Source: an uncultured bacterium (GTDB lineage Bacteria; Cyanobacteriota; Vampirovibrionia; Gastranaerophilales; Gastranaerophilaceae). Taken from it: DNA of 64,000 nt. The stretch is taken from assembly GCA_902779645.1 (NCBI GenBank), contig CACZCH010000002.1:114697-178696 (forward strand). The letters are read 5' to 3'. Below are positions 25,767 to 32,706 of the stretch, piece by piece. Every line of letters starts with the position of its first letter. Position 1 is the stretch's first letter. Position numbers and translations under genes: made by a program. The notes under the pieces were generated by a model that saw nothing but the letters and a program-made list of their open reading frames with translations, did no database searches and was not told where the DNA came from.

Positions 25767-26213
25767 ATGATTAAAGACGATTTGAGACGTGCAAAAGTTT
25801 ATTATTCTTTATCAGAAAATCTTAAGAAAGGATTTGAATGGATTAAAAATAATGATTTAAAAAATATGCCTGACGGAAGATATGAGATAGATGAAAACAA
25901 TTTTGCAAATATTCAAAGCTACATAACAAAAGATGATGCACCTTATGAAGCTCACAGAGATTATATTGATATCCAATACATGATAGAGGGTGAAGAATTT
26001 TCAGGAAGAACTGATTTAAGTAATTGTTCTGTGATAGAAGAATATAATAAAGAAAAAGATATAGAATTTTTAAAATGCAACACAAAAGAAGAATTTTATA
26101 AAATACAAGAAAGAGAGTTTTTCGTTTTCTTCCCACATGACGCTCATAAACCCGCAATCAAGTCAGACAAAAATAAAAATGTAAGAAAAGTAATCGTAAA
26201 AATACATATATAA
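25767..26213 (+). CDS. YhcH/YjgK/YiaL family protein
   Basis: 148 residues of the DUF386 cupin-like family. Diagnostic blocks are YEAHRDYIDIQYMIEGEE (residues 53-70) and FFVFFPHDAHKPAI near 120-135, whose His and Glu residues form the presumed metal site. Members are linked to sugar catabolism (sialic acid, galactosides) and to biofilm in some species, but biochemical roles vary. GGAGG eight bases upstream fits the ATG at 25767 better than the in-frame ATG at 25734. The gene is isolated and ends at a strong hairpin. Confidence 0.88.
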   Translation: MIKDDLRRAKVYYSLSENLKKGFEWIKNNDLKNMPDGRYEIDENNFANIQSYITKDDAPYEAHRDYIDIQYMIEGEEFSGRTDLSNCSVIEEYNKEKDIEFLKCNTKEEFYKIQEREFFVFFPHDAHKPAIKSDKNKNVRKVIVKIHI

Positions 26214-26224
26214 ACTATCTTATA

Positions 26225-26265
26225 AAACGGCGGGCGCAGACAAGATTTGTCTGCGCCCGCCGTTT
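26225..26265. terminator. Perfect 19-bp GC-rich hairpin between convergent genes
   Basis: AAACGGCGGGCGCAGACAA (26225-26243), loop GAT, exact complement at 26247-26265. It stands out for its GC content in this AT-rich sequence. Position between convergent stops suits a bidirectional terminator; a dispersed repeat is also possible. Confidence 0.75.
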
Positions 26266-26290
26266 AGTATTATACGAGGAGGAGGAATTT

Positions 26291-26665
26291 TTATGCTGCA
26301 AAAATATTTTTCAAATTATAATCCAATTTAAAATCAATTAATTCACCTTGATAATTATCTTCTTCATTTCTATCAATATGTTCCCAAAGCTCACCTAAAA
26401 TATATTTCTTACGTTTATCATTCGCATGACGTTGCAAATATTTTAAAGTTTCATTCAAAGACTTATTCAATGTAATCTGAACAGATGCTTTCATAGTGTT
26501 TAATTCTGTTGAAGAAGCAAAATCAGAGCTTGCATAAACAGCTTTTTGAGCAATTTCGGATGCTTTTTCGGGAGTAGTACCGCTTTTTTGTAAAATTTCT
26601 TTTGCAGTATTTCTTAAAAATTCACGATTTTCAAATCCCATTGAAGTAGATACATTGATACTCAT
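26291..26665 (-). CDS. Small helical protein of the sigma-28-type regulon
   Basis: 124 residues from the ATG at 26665 (AAGGAAATGGACT upstream). A longer frame to 26785 is rejected because the sigma-28 promoter lies inside it. The protein is acidic/basic mixed and helical: FLRNTAKEILQKSGTTPEKASEIAQ, then MKASVQITLNKSLNETLKYLQR. No signal peptide and no known domain. The presence of a near-consensus sigma-28 promoter implies expression with motility genes, but it is not a recognised flagellin, FlgM or chemotaxis protein. Confidence 0.7.
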   Translation of the reverse strand: MSINVSTSMGFENREFLRNTAKEILQKSGTTPEKASEIAQKAVYASSDFASSTELNTMKASVQITLNKSLNETLKYLQRHANDKRKKYILGELWEHIDRNEEDNYQGELIDFKLDYNLKNIFAA

Positions 26666-26745
26666 AGTCCATTTCCTTTTTTGCCTAATCCCTAAATTCC
26701 GGCTTTTAATTTTCTTTGCTTTTCGTTTTCCCTTTTGTAATATAT

Positions 26746-26772
26746 ATATCGGCACATTTTTTGAAAACTTTA
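26746..26772 (-). promoter_or_regulatory. Sigma-28 (FliA)-type promoter
   Basis: On the minus strand TAAAGTTT, 11-base spacer, GCCGATAT. This matches the FliA consensus TAAAGTTT-N11-GCCGATAA at 15 of 16 positions. It is about 80 bases upstream of the start codon at 26665. Confidence 0.8.
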
Positions 26773-26884
26773 ATTTTTTAAGCATTATTTGGGAAAATTG
26801 TTACAAAACTTTACATAATTAAAATACAATCCATAATATAGAACAATTTTATAGTATTATGATATTAAGAATTGGGAGGAAATA

Positions 26885-27700
26885 ATGTCAGTTGTTTTAG
26901 AACAAAAACAAGGTTTAATTGCAGGTGACGGTTTATTACCTGTTAAAATGGCGCAGTATGCAAAAGAAAATGGATTTGATGTAGTTGCGATATCACTATC
27001 TAATGATAACTATAAACAATTAAAGAAATATTGTTCTAAAGTGTATTCATTCTGTCCCGGAGAAGCTTTGAAAATAGAAAAAGTTTTGAAGGACGAAGGT
27101 ATTAAACAATTGACATTTTTGGGAAAGGTTAGTAAGACAATAATTCTAAAACGTCCGAAGTTTGATTCAAAGGCAATAGATTTTATTAAAAAAGCTGTCA
27201 GATTAAATGATGACAAAGTTATGCTTATGCTGATAGAAGAGTTGGAAGCAATAGGTGTAACAATTTTAGATCAGACTTTATTTATTAAAAATTTGATGAT
27301 TCCGTCCGGCGTTTTAGGTAAAGTTCAGCCGACTCAAAAACAGGTAGAAGATGTAAACTACGGATACTGGCTTGCCAAAGAGACTGGTAAGCTTGATATC
27401 GGCCAGTCTGTTGTAATAAAGGACAAGATGATTATGGCAGTTGAGGCAATTGAAGGGACAGATAAGTGTATTAAACGCGGCTGCAAAATTGCTAAAAAGA
27501 ATGCACGAATAATAAAAGTTGCAAAACCTTCTCAAGATAAAAGATTTGACATACCTGCAATCGGACTTAGAACTTTAAAAACAATGAAAAAGTATAAAGC
27601 CGATTTAATTGCAGTGGAAGCCGGTGAAACAATTATTGTAGATAAAGAAGAGGTTGTCAAATACGCTGACAGGCATGGTATTGTTGTCATGGCGGTGTAA
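26885..27700 (+). CDS. lpxI: UDP-2,3-diacylglucosamine pyrophosphatase LpxI
   Basis: 271 residues. The sequence opens GLIAGDGLLPVKMAQYAKENG and has TFLGKVSKTIIL, the two-domain pattern of LpxI (DUF1009), followed by AVEAIEGTDKCIKRG and AIGLRTLKTMKKYKADLIAVEAG. LpxI hydrolyses UDP-2,3-diacylglucosamine to lipid X in lipid A synthesis, in place of LpxH. GGGAGG precedes the ATG. The partner lpxB, which uses lipid X, is the next gene, which supports the call. Confidence 0.95.
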   Translation: MSVVLEQKQGLIAGDGLLPVKMAQYAKENGFDVVAISLSNDNYKQLKKYCSKVYSFCPGEALKIEKVLKDEGIKQLTFLGKVSKTIILKRPKFDSKAIDFIKKAVRLNDDKVMLMLIEELEAIGVTILDQTLFIKNLMIPSGVLGKVQPTQKQVEDVNYGYWLAKETGKLDIGQSVVIKDKMIMAVEAIEGTDKCIKRGCKIAKKNARIIKVAKPSQDKRFDIPAIGLRTLKTMKKYKADLIAVEAGETIIVDKEEVVKYADRHGIVVMAV

Positions 27701-27704
27701 GGGG

Positions 27705-27780
27705 ATTAACCTTCACCCGAATTTCTAAACTCACTTATGTTCGTTAAGAAATTCTACCCTCTTTAGTTGGATAGGGTACT
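27705..27780 (+). other. Two short hairpins in the lpxI-lpxB spacer
   Basis: GAATTTCT...AAGAAATTC and TACCCT...AGGGTA form two consecutive stem-loops. They have no T-run, so transcription probably continues into lpxB; a dispersed intergenic repeat or mRNA-processing site is possible. Confidence 0.35.
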
Positions 27781-27789
27781 GGAGGAAAT

Positions 27790-28908
27790 TTGAAAAAAGT
27801 CTTTATAATAACAGGAGAGTATTCCGGAGATATTCACGGAGGAAAGGTTGCGGAGATTTTAAAATCTCAAATGCCGGATATTGAGATAGAAGGAATCGGC
27901 GGTGAAAATCTCAAAAAAGCAGGCGTGAAACTTTTTTGCGACCACTCAAAAATGGCAGGATTCGGTCTGAGCTTAAAAATGATAGTTGACCATTTATCCT
28001 TGGAAAAACGAGTTTCGGATTATATTTTGAATGTATTTAAGCCTGATTTGATTTTATGTATAGACTACGGCACGTTTAATTTGAGAGTTGCAAAAAGGCT
28101 TAAGGGAAAAGGGATTAAAGTTTTTCATTATATTCCGCCTCAAGTATGGGCAAGCAGAAAATGGAGAATTAAAGGTATAAAGAAATATGTGGATAAAGTC
28201 CTTTGTATATTTCCGTTTGAAGTTGAAATGTACAAGGAATACGGTATAGATGTTCATTATTGCGGGCACCCGCTTATTAAACAATTACCACAAAAAGCTA
28301 ACAAGGAAGAATTCTTCAGAAATCACGGATTGGATATTAACAAGCCATTAGTTTCCATTTTCCCTGGTTCAAGACCTTTAGAGCTTAAATTCCTTGCTGA
28401 TACTTTAATCGGTGGCGCAAAGATGCTTCAGAAGAGACATCCTGAGCTTCAATTCTGTATATCTCATGCGCCAAGTTTGAGTGATAATGTGTTTGATAAA
28501 TATGTAAAAGATACTGATTTTAAGGTTATTAAAGGAGAGAATCAAGCACTTTTGAGTGTGTCTGACTCTCTGATACTTGCCTCCGGCACAGTTGCACTTG
28601 AGGCATCTTTATATAAAGTACCAATGATAATCGGATACAAAGGACCTTGGATTCTTTATCTTGCATATCTAATTTTCAGATGTATAAAAAAAGTTTCGCT
28701 TCCTAATATTGTAACAGGTGAAAATATTGTACCGGAGCTCATCCAAGCAAAATTCACTAAAGAAAACATTTGTTACGAAACAGAACGACTACTGTACGAT
28801 AAAACATACAGAGATAACACTATTGAAAAACTTAGTCACGTAAGAGAAAAACTTTCAGACAAGTATTCAGCAGAAGAAGTCGTAAACTGCATAATAGAAG
28901 CACTTTAA
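27790..28908 (+). CDS. lpxB: Lipid-A-disaccharide synthase
   Basis: 372 residues, GT19 family. The TTG start follows GGAGGAAAT. Motifs: ITGEYSGDIHGGKVAEIL at the N-terminus, GFGLSLKMI, VFHYIPPQVWASRKWR, YCGHPL and SIFPGSRPLELKFL, then LASGTVALEASLYKVPMIIGYK in the donor-binding domain. It condenses UDP-diacylglucosamine with lipid X at the inner membrane surface. With lpxI upstream it shows that the organism makes lipid A and so has an outer membrane. Confidence 0.96.
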   Translation: MKKVFIITGEYSGDIHGGKVAEILKSQMPDIEIEGIGGENLKKAGVKLFCDHSKMAGFGLSLKMIVDHLSLEKRVSDYILNVFKPDLILCIDYGTFNLRVAKRLKGKGIKVFHYIPPQVWASRKWRIKGIKKYVDKVLCIFPFEVEMYKEYGIDVHYCGHPLIKQLPQKANKEEFFRNHGLDINKPLVSIFPGSRPLELKFLADTLIGGAKMLQKRHPELQFCISHAPSLSDNVFDKYVKDTDFKVIKGENQALLSVSDSLILASGTVALEASLYKVPMIIGYKGPWILYLAYLIFRCIKKVSLPNIVTGENIVPELIQAKFTKENICYETERLLYDKTYRDNTIEKLSHVREKLSDKYSAEEVVNCIIEAL

Positions 28909-28913
28909 TAAAA

Positions 28914-29582
28914 CTATTTATTTTCAAAACCGGGAGATGTTAACGGAAGATTTTTGTATCCTGAGTTTGCATAAACAGTTTTCTTTATGTACTTGTTTGT
29001 ATAATTTCCTTTTTCCAAAAGCTGTTTAAGGATGTTTTCTCTTGTAACAAGAGAAGAATCCAAATTGTTTGATTCAGGATACATCTTTAGAATTTCAGTC
29101 CAAACAGTAGCTTCCATTGTCCAAGCATAAGTTTCTTCACTCAATGAATTGTATTCATCTTGGTGCAAAGCTTCATGAGCAAGAAGAGCAGCTAATGCAC
29201 CTGGAGGTGCATACTGATGTTTCGGATTTATAAATATATACAATTTTCCTTTTTTCTTCCAGCCGATTGCATCGAAGGTTGAATAAGATTGATCTATCTC
29301 AGATAAATCCTTAAATTGAACTTTAACGGGATACTGAGTAATATTATATCCCATTATGGCTTTTCTTGAAAAATCTCCGGATGTACCTTTTAACATATCA
29401 AGCGCCACGTGAAATATTTGTTCATTAGAAACTTTGCTGTATTCAGGAGATATTTCATCAATATATTCTTGTGTATATTTAGGCGGCAATTTTACATTAC
29501 TCGGAACAGGTTCGTAGCTTTTTGCCTGAACTTGGATAAATGTCATTGCATATATTATTAATAAAGCTAAAATCTTCTTCAT
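28914..29582 (-). CDS. Secreted putative zinc metallopeptidase (HExxH)
   Basis: 222 residues from the ATG at 29582, which follows AGAGAGGAT; the ATG at 29633 is in frame but would bury the signal peptide. Residues 1-20 form a signal peptide ending VQA. The motif HEALH (H136, E137, H140) follows PPGALAALLA, with downstream glutamates in LSEETYAWTME as possible third ligand. It is likely a periplasmic or secreted peptidase-fold protein. Convergent with lpxB, five bases apart. Confidence 0.72.
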   Translation of the reverse strand: MKKILALLIIYAMTFIQVQAKSYEPVPSNVKLPPKYTQEYIDEISPEYSKVSNEQIFHVALDMLKGTSGDFSRKAIMGYNITQYPVKVQFKDLSEIDQSYSTFDAIGWKKKGKLYIFINPKHQYAPPGALAALLAHEALHQDEYNSLSEETYAWTMEATVWTEILKMYPESNNLDSSLVTRENILKQLLEKGNYTNKYIKKTVYANSGYKNLPLTSPGFENK

Positions 29583-29708
29583 AAAAATCCTCTCTATTAC
29601 TATATTATATACTTTCTGTTTTACAAAAGTCAAAAGGGATAAATAAAGACTAGGGAAGCAGTAAATAAAAAAATAGATCTACACAATATTTGTATTTACT
29701 CCTCCCCC

Positions 29709-29737
29709 TTGACAACCATTTTTGTCCTTGGTAGTAT
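29709..29737 (+). promoter_or_regulatory. Sigma-70-type promoter of rplJ
   Basis: TTGACA (29709-29714), 17-base spacer, TAGTAT (29732-29737). The same -35, spacer and -10 recur upstream of rpsL at 31145-31173. Confidence 0.85.
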
Positions 29738-29745
29738 ACAAACAT

Positions 29746-29871
29746 AGTCGCAGACAGTTAGTATCCTTTAGGATTTAAAACAAATAATGTGCTAACCGAG
29801 ATTACACTCATATAAATAGCTTATAATGTTTGTAGGTTTTGCGATTATAAAAAAGATTGCAAAATCTTTTT
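29746..29871 (+). ncRNA. Ribosomal protein L10 leader with attenuator-like hairpin
   Basis: The mRNA leader can fold with an outer stem (GTCGCA near 29747 with TGCGAT near 29840) and an inner stem (GTTAG with CTAAC, followed by CCGAGATTACA), the layout of L10 leaders bound by the L10-L12 complex. It is followed by AAAAAGATT-GCAA-AATCTTTTT (29850-29871), an apparent attenuator or terminator. This would give autogenous control of rplJ-rplL. Assignment rests on position and visible pairing, not on a covariance search. Confidence 0.7.
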
Positions 29872-29918
29872 AGTATGGATTTAAGGTCGAAAATAAATAC
29901 ATAAAAAAGGAGCAAAAA

Positions 29919-30440
29919 ATGTCAACAAAAGCTTTCAAAGATGATAAGATTAAACTTATCAAAGAAAAAATTGATAAAGCCCAAGTTGCAATTGTTACTG
30001 AATACAAAGGTCTCAGCGTAGAAGAAATTACTAAGTTGAGAAGAGCCCTTCAAAAAGACGGCGGTGATTACATGGTTACAAAAAATACCCTTGCAAAAAT
30101 CGCTATCAAAGGGACACCTTATGAAGTATTAGCAGAAACTTTAAAAGGACCAATCGCTTTGGCATTTGGTTTTGAAGATCAAGTAGCACCTGCAAAAGCT
30201 TTATCTAAATTTATCAAAGAAACTAAGAAGGGTGAAATCTTAGGTGCAGCTCTTGACGGTCAATTGCTGTCAGCAGCTGAAGCTAAAGCATTAGCAAACA
30301 TTCCTTCAAGAGAAGAAATTTACGCAAAAATGCTTGGCTGTATCAATTCACCTGCTTCCGGCATTGTCGGCGGTATCAACGGTGTTATGTCAGCTCTTGT
30401 CAGAGCTATCGCAGCTGTCAGAGATCAAAAGTCAGCTTAA
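29919..30440 (+). CDS. rplJ: 50S ribosomal protein L10
   Basis: 173 residues, normal length. The N-terminal KIKLIKEKIDKAQVAIVTEY, GLSVEEITKLRRALQKDGGDYMVTKNTLAKIA and the C-terminal helix that holds L7/L12 dimers (near GVMSALVRAIAAVRDQ) are all present. It anchors the L12 stalk on 23S rRNA. AAAGGAG precedes the ATG. Upstream rplK/rplA are not present, and the gene has its own promoter and leader. Confidence 0.97.
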   Translation: MSTKAFKDDKIKLIKEKIDKAQVAIVTEYKGLSVEEITKLRRALQKDGGDYMVTKNTLAKIAIKGTPYEVLAETLKGPIALAFGFEDQVAPAKALSKFIKETKKGEILGAALDGQLLSAAEAKALANIPSREEIYAKMLGCINSPASGIVGGINGVMSALVRAIAAVRDQKSA

Positions 30441-30499
30441 GATGTGCATAATACAAAATTAAAACGTACTACAACAAAATAAAAATAAAGGAGAAAATC

Positions 30500-30880
30500 A
30501 TGAGTGTAGAAGCTATTTTAGAATCAATTGAAAAATTAACTTTGTTAGAAGCTGCTGAATTAGTAAAAGCAATGGAAGAAAAATTCGGCGTATCTGCTGC
30601 TGCTCCAGTAGCCGTAGCTGCTGCTCCTGCTGCCGCTGCTGCTCCTGCAGAAGAAGCTGCTTCTGAAGTAAACGTAATCTTAGCATCAGTTCCTGCTGAT
30701 AAGAAGATTGCTGTTCTTAAAGAAGTTCGTGCTATCACAGGTCTTGGCTTAAAAGAAGCTAAAGATTTAGTTGATGGTGCTCCTAAAGCAGTTAAAGAAC
30801 AAGTTAAGACATTATTTGTAAACAAAAAGAGGGTGGCTGTTATGTCACCCTCTTTTGCTATTAATTATTTCAGCTATTAA
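30500..30880 (+). CDS. rplL: 50S ribosomal protein L7/L12, C-terminally truncated
   Basis: The first 102 codons are a normal L7/L12: dimerisation domain ([31 protein letters not shown]), Ala-rich hinge, and most of the C-terminal domain ([40 protein letters not shown]). After KEQV the expected last helix and strand (about 20 residues, usually ending in a GAKVE-like motif) are absent. The frame instead runs [12 protein letters not shown] and on through the terminator hairpin at 30825-30856 to a stop at 30880. No alternative frame restores the missing end. The factor-binding helices are kept but the fold would be incomplete. Either a rearrangement breakpoint, a second intact copy elsewhere, or an assembly artefact. 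Confidence 0.85.
   Translation: MSVEAILESIEKLTLLEAAELVKAMEEKFGVSAAAPVAVAAAPAAAAAPAEEAASEVNVILASVPADKKIAVLKEVRAITGLGLKEAKDLVDGAPKAVKEQVKTLFVNKKRVAVMSPSFAINYFSY
30825..30856. terminator. Hairpin terminator lying inside the rplL reading frame
   Basis: AAAAGAGGGTG (30825-30835), 10-base loop, CACCCTCTTTT (30846-30856). It should end rplJ-rplL transcription and can also serve the minus-strand gene at 30877. Its overlap with the 3' end of rplL is abnormal. Confidence 0.85.
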
Positions 30881-31029
30881 TCTTTATTATCAAAACCGGA
30901 TAATTGCATTAACATTGATTTTTTAAATCTTAAATAAGCAAAATTTGCTTTAGTTGACTGCATTTGTTTTTTCAATACCTCAGCCTGATACTCAAATTCA
31001 GGCGAACTGTAAGCATACTGTGAAGCCAT
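30877..31029 (-). CDS. 50-residue lineage-specific microprotein
   Basis: A short frame with a good ribosome site (AAGGAG, 8 bases before ATG) and a bipartite motif promoter directly upstream. The product starts [20 protein letters not shown] and continues as a basic helix ([20 protein letters not shown]), ending GFDNKD. Not recognised. It has the same start flavour (M-A-S-Q, heptad-like Q/L/K) as the coiled-coil proteins at 25099 and 43994. It occupies the place where rpoB is commonly found after rplL. Confidence 0.7.
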   Translation of the reverse strand: MASQYAYSSPEFEYQAEVLKKQMQSTKANFAYLRFKKSMLMQLSGFDNKD

Positions 31030-31055
31030 AGTATTCTCCTTATAATTTTTAAACG

Positions 31056-31093
31056 GATATATATATATAAAGTATTTTTTCTCAAGAAATTGC
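31056..31093 (-). promoter_or_regulatory. Bipartite motif promoter (copy B)
   Basis: On the minus strand GCAATTTCT, 10 bases, TACTTTATATATATAT, about 30 bases upstream of the 31029 start codon. Spacer is one base shorter than in the other copies. Confidence 0.6.
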
Positions 31094-31144
31094 TTATATT
31101 ATAAAAAATATTTACAAATTTTAATATGAAACTCCGCATGTTTA

Positions 31145-31173
31145 TTGACAATAAGTTTTGTTCATTCTAGTAT
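31145..31173 (+). promoter_or_regulatory. Sigma-70-type promoter of rpsL-rpsG
   Basis: TTGACA (31145-31150), 17 bases, TAGTAT (31168-31173), the same architecture as the rplJ promoter. It gives a leader of roughly 280 bases. Confidence 0.8.
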
Positions 31174-31179
31174 TAAAGT

Positions 31180-31457
31180 ATCCTAGTCGAAATTTTCTTG
31201 CCGGATTTGACGGCTTAGGGGCAGGGTAAATGGGTAAATATATCTTTAGCCTTATTAAAAACTATAAGATTAGCGTTTATTAAAGCAAAATATACTTACA
31301 CTTCCTGAAATGTTTTAAATGAAAAAGAAATATAAATGAGCAAATGACAATTCAAGAATAATGGCGAAGCCGGAATTCCACATAGTCACTTAATCACTTA
31401 ATAACTTAGTCACTTAAAACAAGAGTATTACAATTAAAGCATAAAGGAGAAAAAGTT
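31180..31457 (+). promoter_or_regulatory. Long 5' leader of rpsL
   Basis: About 280 untranslated bases. It contains a small GCCG...CGGC stem near 31200, and near its end a run of near-repeats of TCACTTAA (31384-31417: CACTTAATCACTTAATAACT then TAGTCACTTAA). AAAGGAG precedes the rpsL ATG. An autoregulatory leader is plausible but no known class is recognised. Confidence 0.45.
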
Positions 31458-31841
31458 ATGCCTACAATGAATCAGCTGGTTCGTCAAGAACGTAAAAGGC
31501 TGCATGACAAAACCAAATCGCCGGCTCTTATGGATTGTCCACAAAGACGCGGCGTATGTACAAGGGTTTACACTACAACCCCTAAAAAACCTAACTCTGC
31601 TTTGAGAAAGGTTGCCAGAGTCAGACTTACTAACGGATTTGAAGTTACTTCATATATCCCAGGTATCGGACACAACCTTCAAGAACACAGTGTTGTTCTA
31701 ATCAGAGGCGGAAGGGTTAAAGACCTTCCTGGTGTAAGATATCACATTGTTCGTGGTACTTTAGATACAGCAGGTGTTGCTAACAGAACACAAAGCCGTT
31801 CTAAATATGGTGCTAAGAGAGCTAAGGGAGGTAAGAAATAA
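31458..31841 (+). CDS. rpsL: 30S ribosomal protein S12
   Basis: 127 residues. [31 protein letters not shown] and [19 protein letters not shown] are diagnostic; the lysines at the two streptomycin-resistance positions (KKPNS and RVKDLPG) are wild type. It sits in the decoding centre. The stop overlaps the rpsG start (TAATG), giving translational coupling. Confidence 0.98.
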   Translation: MPTMNQLVRQERKRLHDKTKSPALMDCPQRRGVCTRVYTTTPKKPNSALRKVARVRLTNGFEVTSYIPGIGHNLQEHSVVLIRGGRVKDLPGVRYHIVRGTLDTAGVANRTQSRSKYGAKRAKGGKK

Positions 31842-32311
31842 TGTCAAGAAGATCAAAACCTGAAAGAAGAATCCCTTCAGCGGATCCTATTTACAACAGC
31901 GTAGACGTTTCAAAATTCATCAACAGAGTTATGAGACGCGGTAAAAAATCATTAGCTGAAAAAATATTCTATGCAACAATCGCTAAGATTGAAGAAAGAA
32001 CTAATGAAAAAGGTTTGGAAATTTTCCAAAAAGCTGTTACAAACGCAACTCCATTATTGGAAGTTAAAGCAAGACGTATCGGTGGTTCAACTTACCAAGT
32101 ACCTATCGATGTTAAACCTGACAGAGGTTTTGCACTTGCTTCTTCATGGATTATTGCAGCTGCTAAGAACAGAAGCGGTAAATCATTTGTAGAAAAATTA
32201 ACAAACGAAATGATTGATGCTTCAAACGGAAGCGGACAAGCTTGTAAAAAACGTGAAGATACCCACAAAATGGCAGAAGCTAACAAGGCATTTGCTCACT
32301 ACAAATATTAA
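31841..32311 (+). CDS. rpsG: 30S ribosomal protein S7
   Basis: 156 residues, typical length. ERRIPSADPIYNSVDVSKFINRVMRRGKKSLAEKIFY, ARRIGGSTYQVPIDVKPDR and KREDTHKMAEANKAFAHY are S7 signatures. It nucleates the 30S head on 16S rRNA. The usual followers fusA and tuf are absent; a terminator comes 44 bases later. Confidence 0.98.
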   Translation: MSRRSKPERRIPSADPIYNSVDVSKFINRVMRRGKKSLAEKIFYATIAKIEERTNEKGLEIFQKAVTNATPLLEVKARRIGGSTYQVPIDVKPDRGFALASSWIIAAAKNRSGKSFVEKLTNEMIDASNGSGQACKKREDTHKMAEANKAFAHYKY

Positions 32312-32354
32312 GGGTAAATATAAAAGGGAGATAAAAAATTTCCTAATAAGAGTA

Positions 32355-32388
32355 AAAAATACGTTCGTGAAAACGAGCGTATTTTTTT
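32355..32388 (+). terminator. Terminator after rpsG
   Basis: AAAAATACGTTCG, loop TGAAAA, CGAGCGTATTTTT, then more T. The core (ATACGTTCG-TGAAAA-CGAGCGTAT) is repeated identically at 33598-33622. Confidence 0.92.
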
Positions 32389-32500
32389 ATAAATATTTAC
32401 CCTCTCCCCGACCCCTCCCCCGGTGGAGGGGGATTTGTACACTTATTGCTCAGCATTCTCTCTCCTATGGAGAGAGTTAGAGAGAGGGTATTTATATTTT
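32389..32500. repeat. MITE-like palindromic intergenic element, about 110 bp
   Basis: The ends are imperfect inverted repeats, ATAAATATTTACCCTCTC and GAGAGGGTATTTATAT. Inside are two further stems (CCCCTCCCCC with GGAGGGGG, and CTCTCTCC with GGAGAGAG). The GC-rich core contrasts with its surroundings. It encodes no protein. It looks like a small non-autonomous mobile or REP-type element. Confidence 0.55.
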
Positions 32501-32563
32501 GCAAAAATTTAATATATTCTCAATTGTAACAAAATCAGAAAAATTGTTACAATTGGCGCAAAC

Positions 32564-32596
<33 letters not shown>

Positions 32597-32624
32597 AAAT
32601 TTCTCCAAAATTTTCATTTGCCAC

Positions 32625-32651
32625 TAAAGATTTTAAAAAATATGCCGTTAT
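32625..32651 (+). promoter_or_regulatory. Sigma-28 (FliA)-type promoter
   Basis: TAAAGATT, 11-base spacer, GCCGTTAT: two mismatches to the other sigma-28-type sites in this window, with exact spacing. It is 55 bases upstream of the ATG at 32707. Confidence 0.65.
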
Positions 32652-32706
32652 ATAAGTTAAGATTATAGTAAGTTTTACAAATACAAATTTGAAAGGAGTA
32701 TTTATT

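Noticed and set aside
26293..26331. 12-codon plus-strand frame after GAGGAGGAGG
   Set aside because: It is antisense to the 3' end of the 26291 gene; the purine run is the complement of a C-rich tail, not a clear ribosome site.
26666..26785. N-terminal extension of the 26291 gene to ATG 26785
   Set aside because: The extension contains the sigma-28-type promoter and lacks a ribosome site; ATG 26665 has one.
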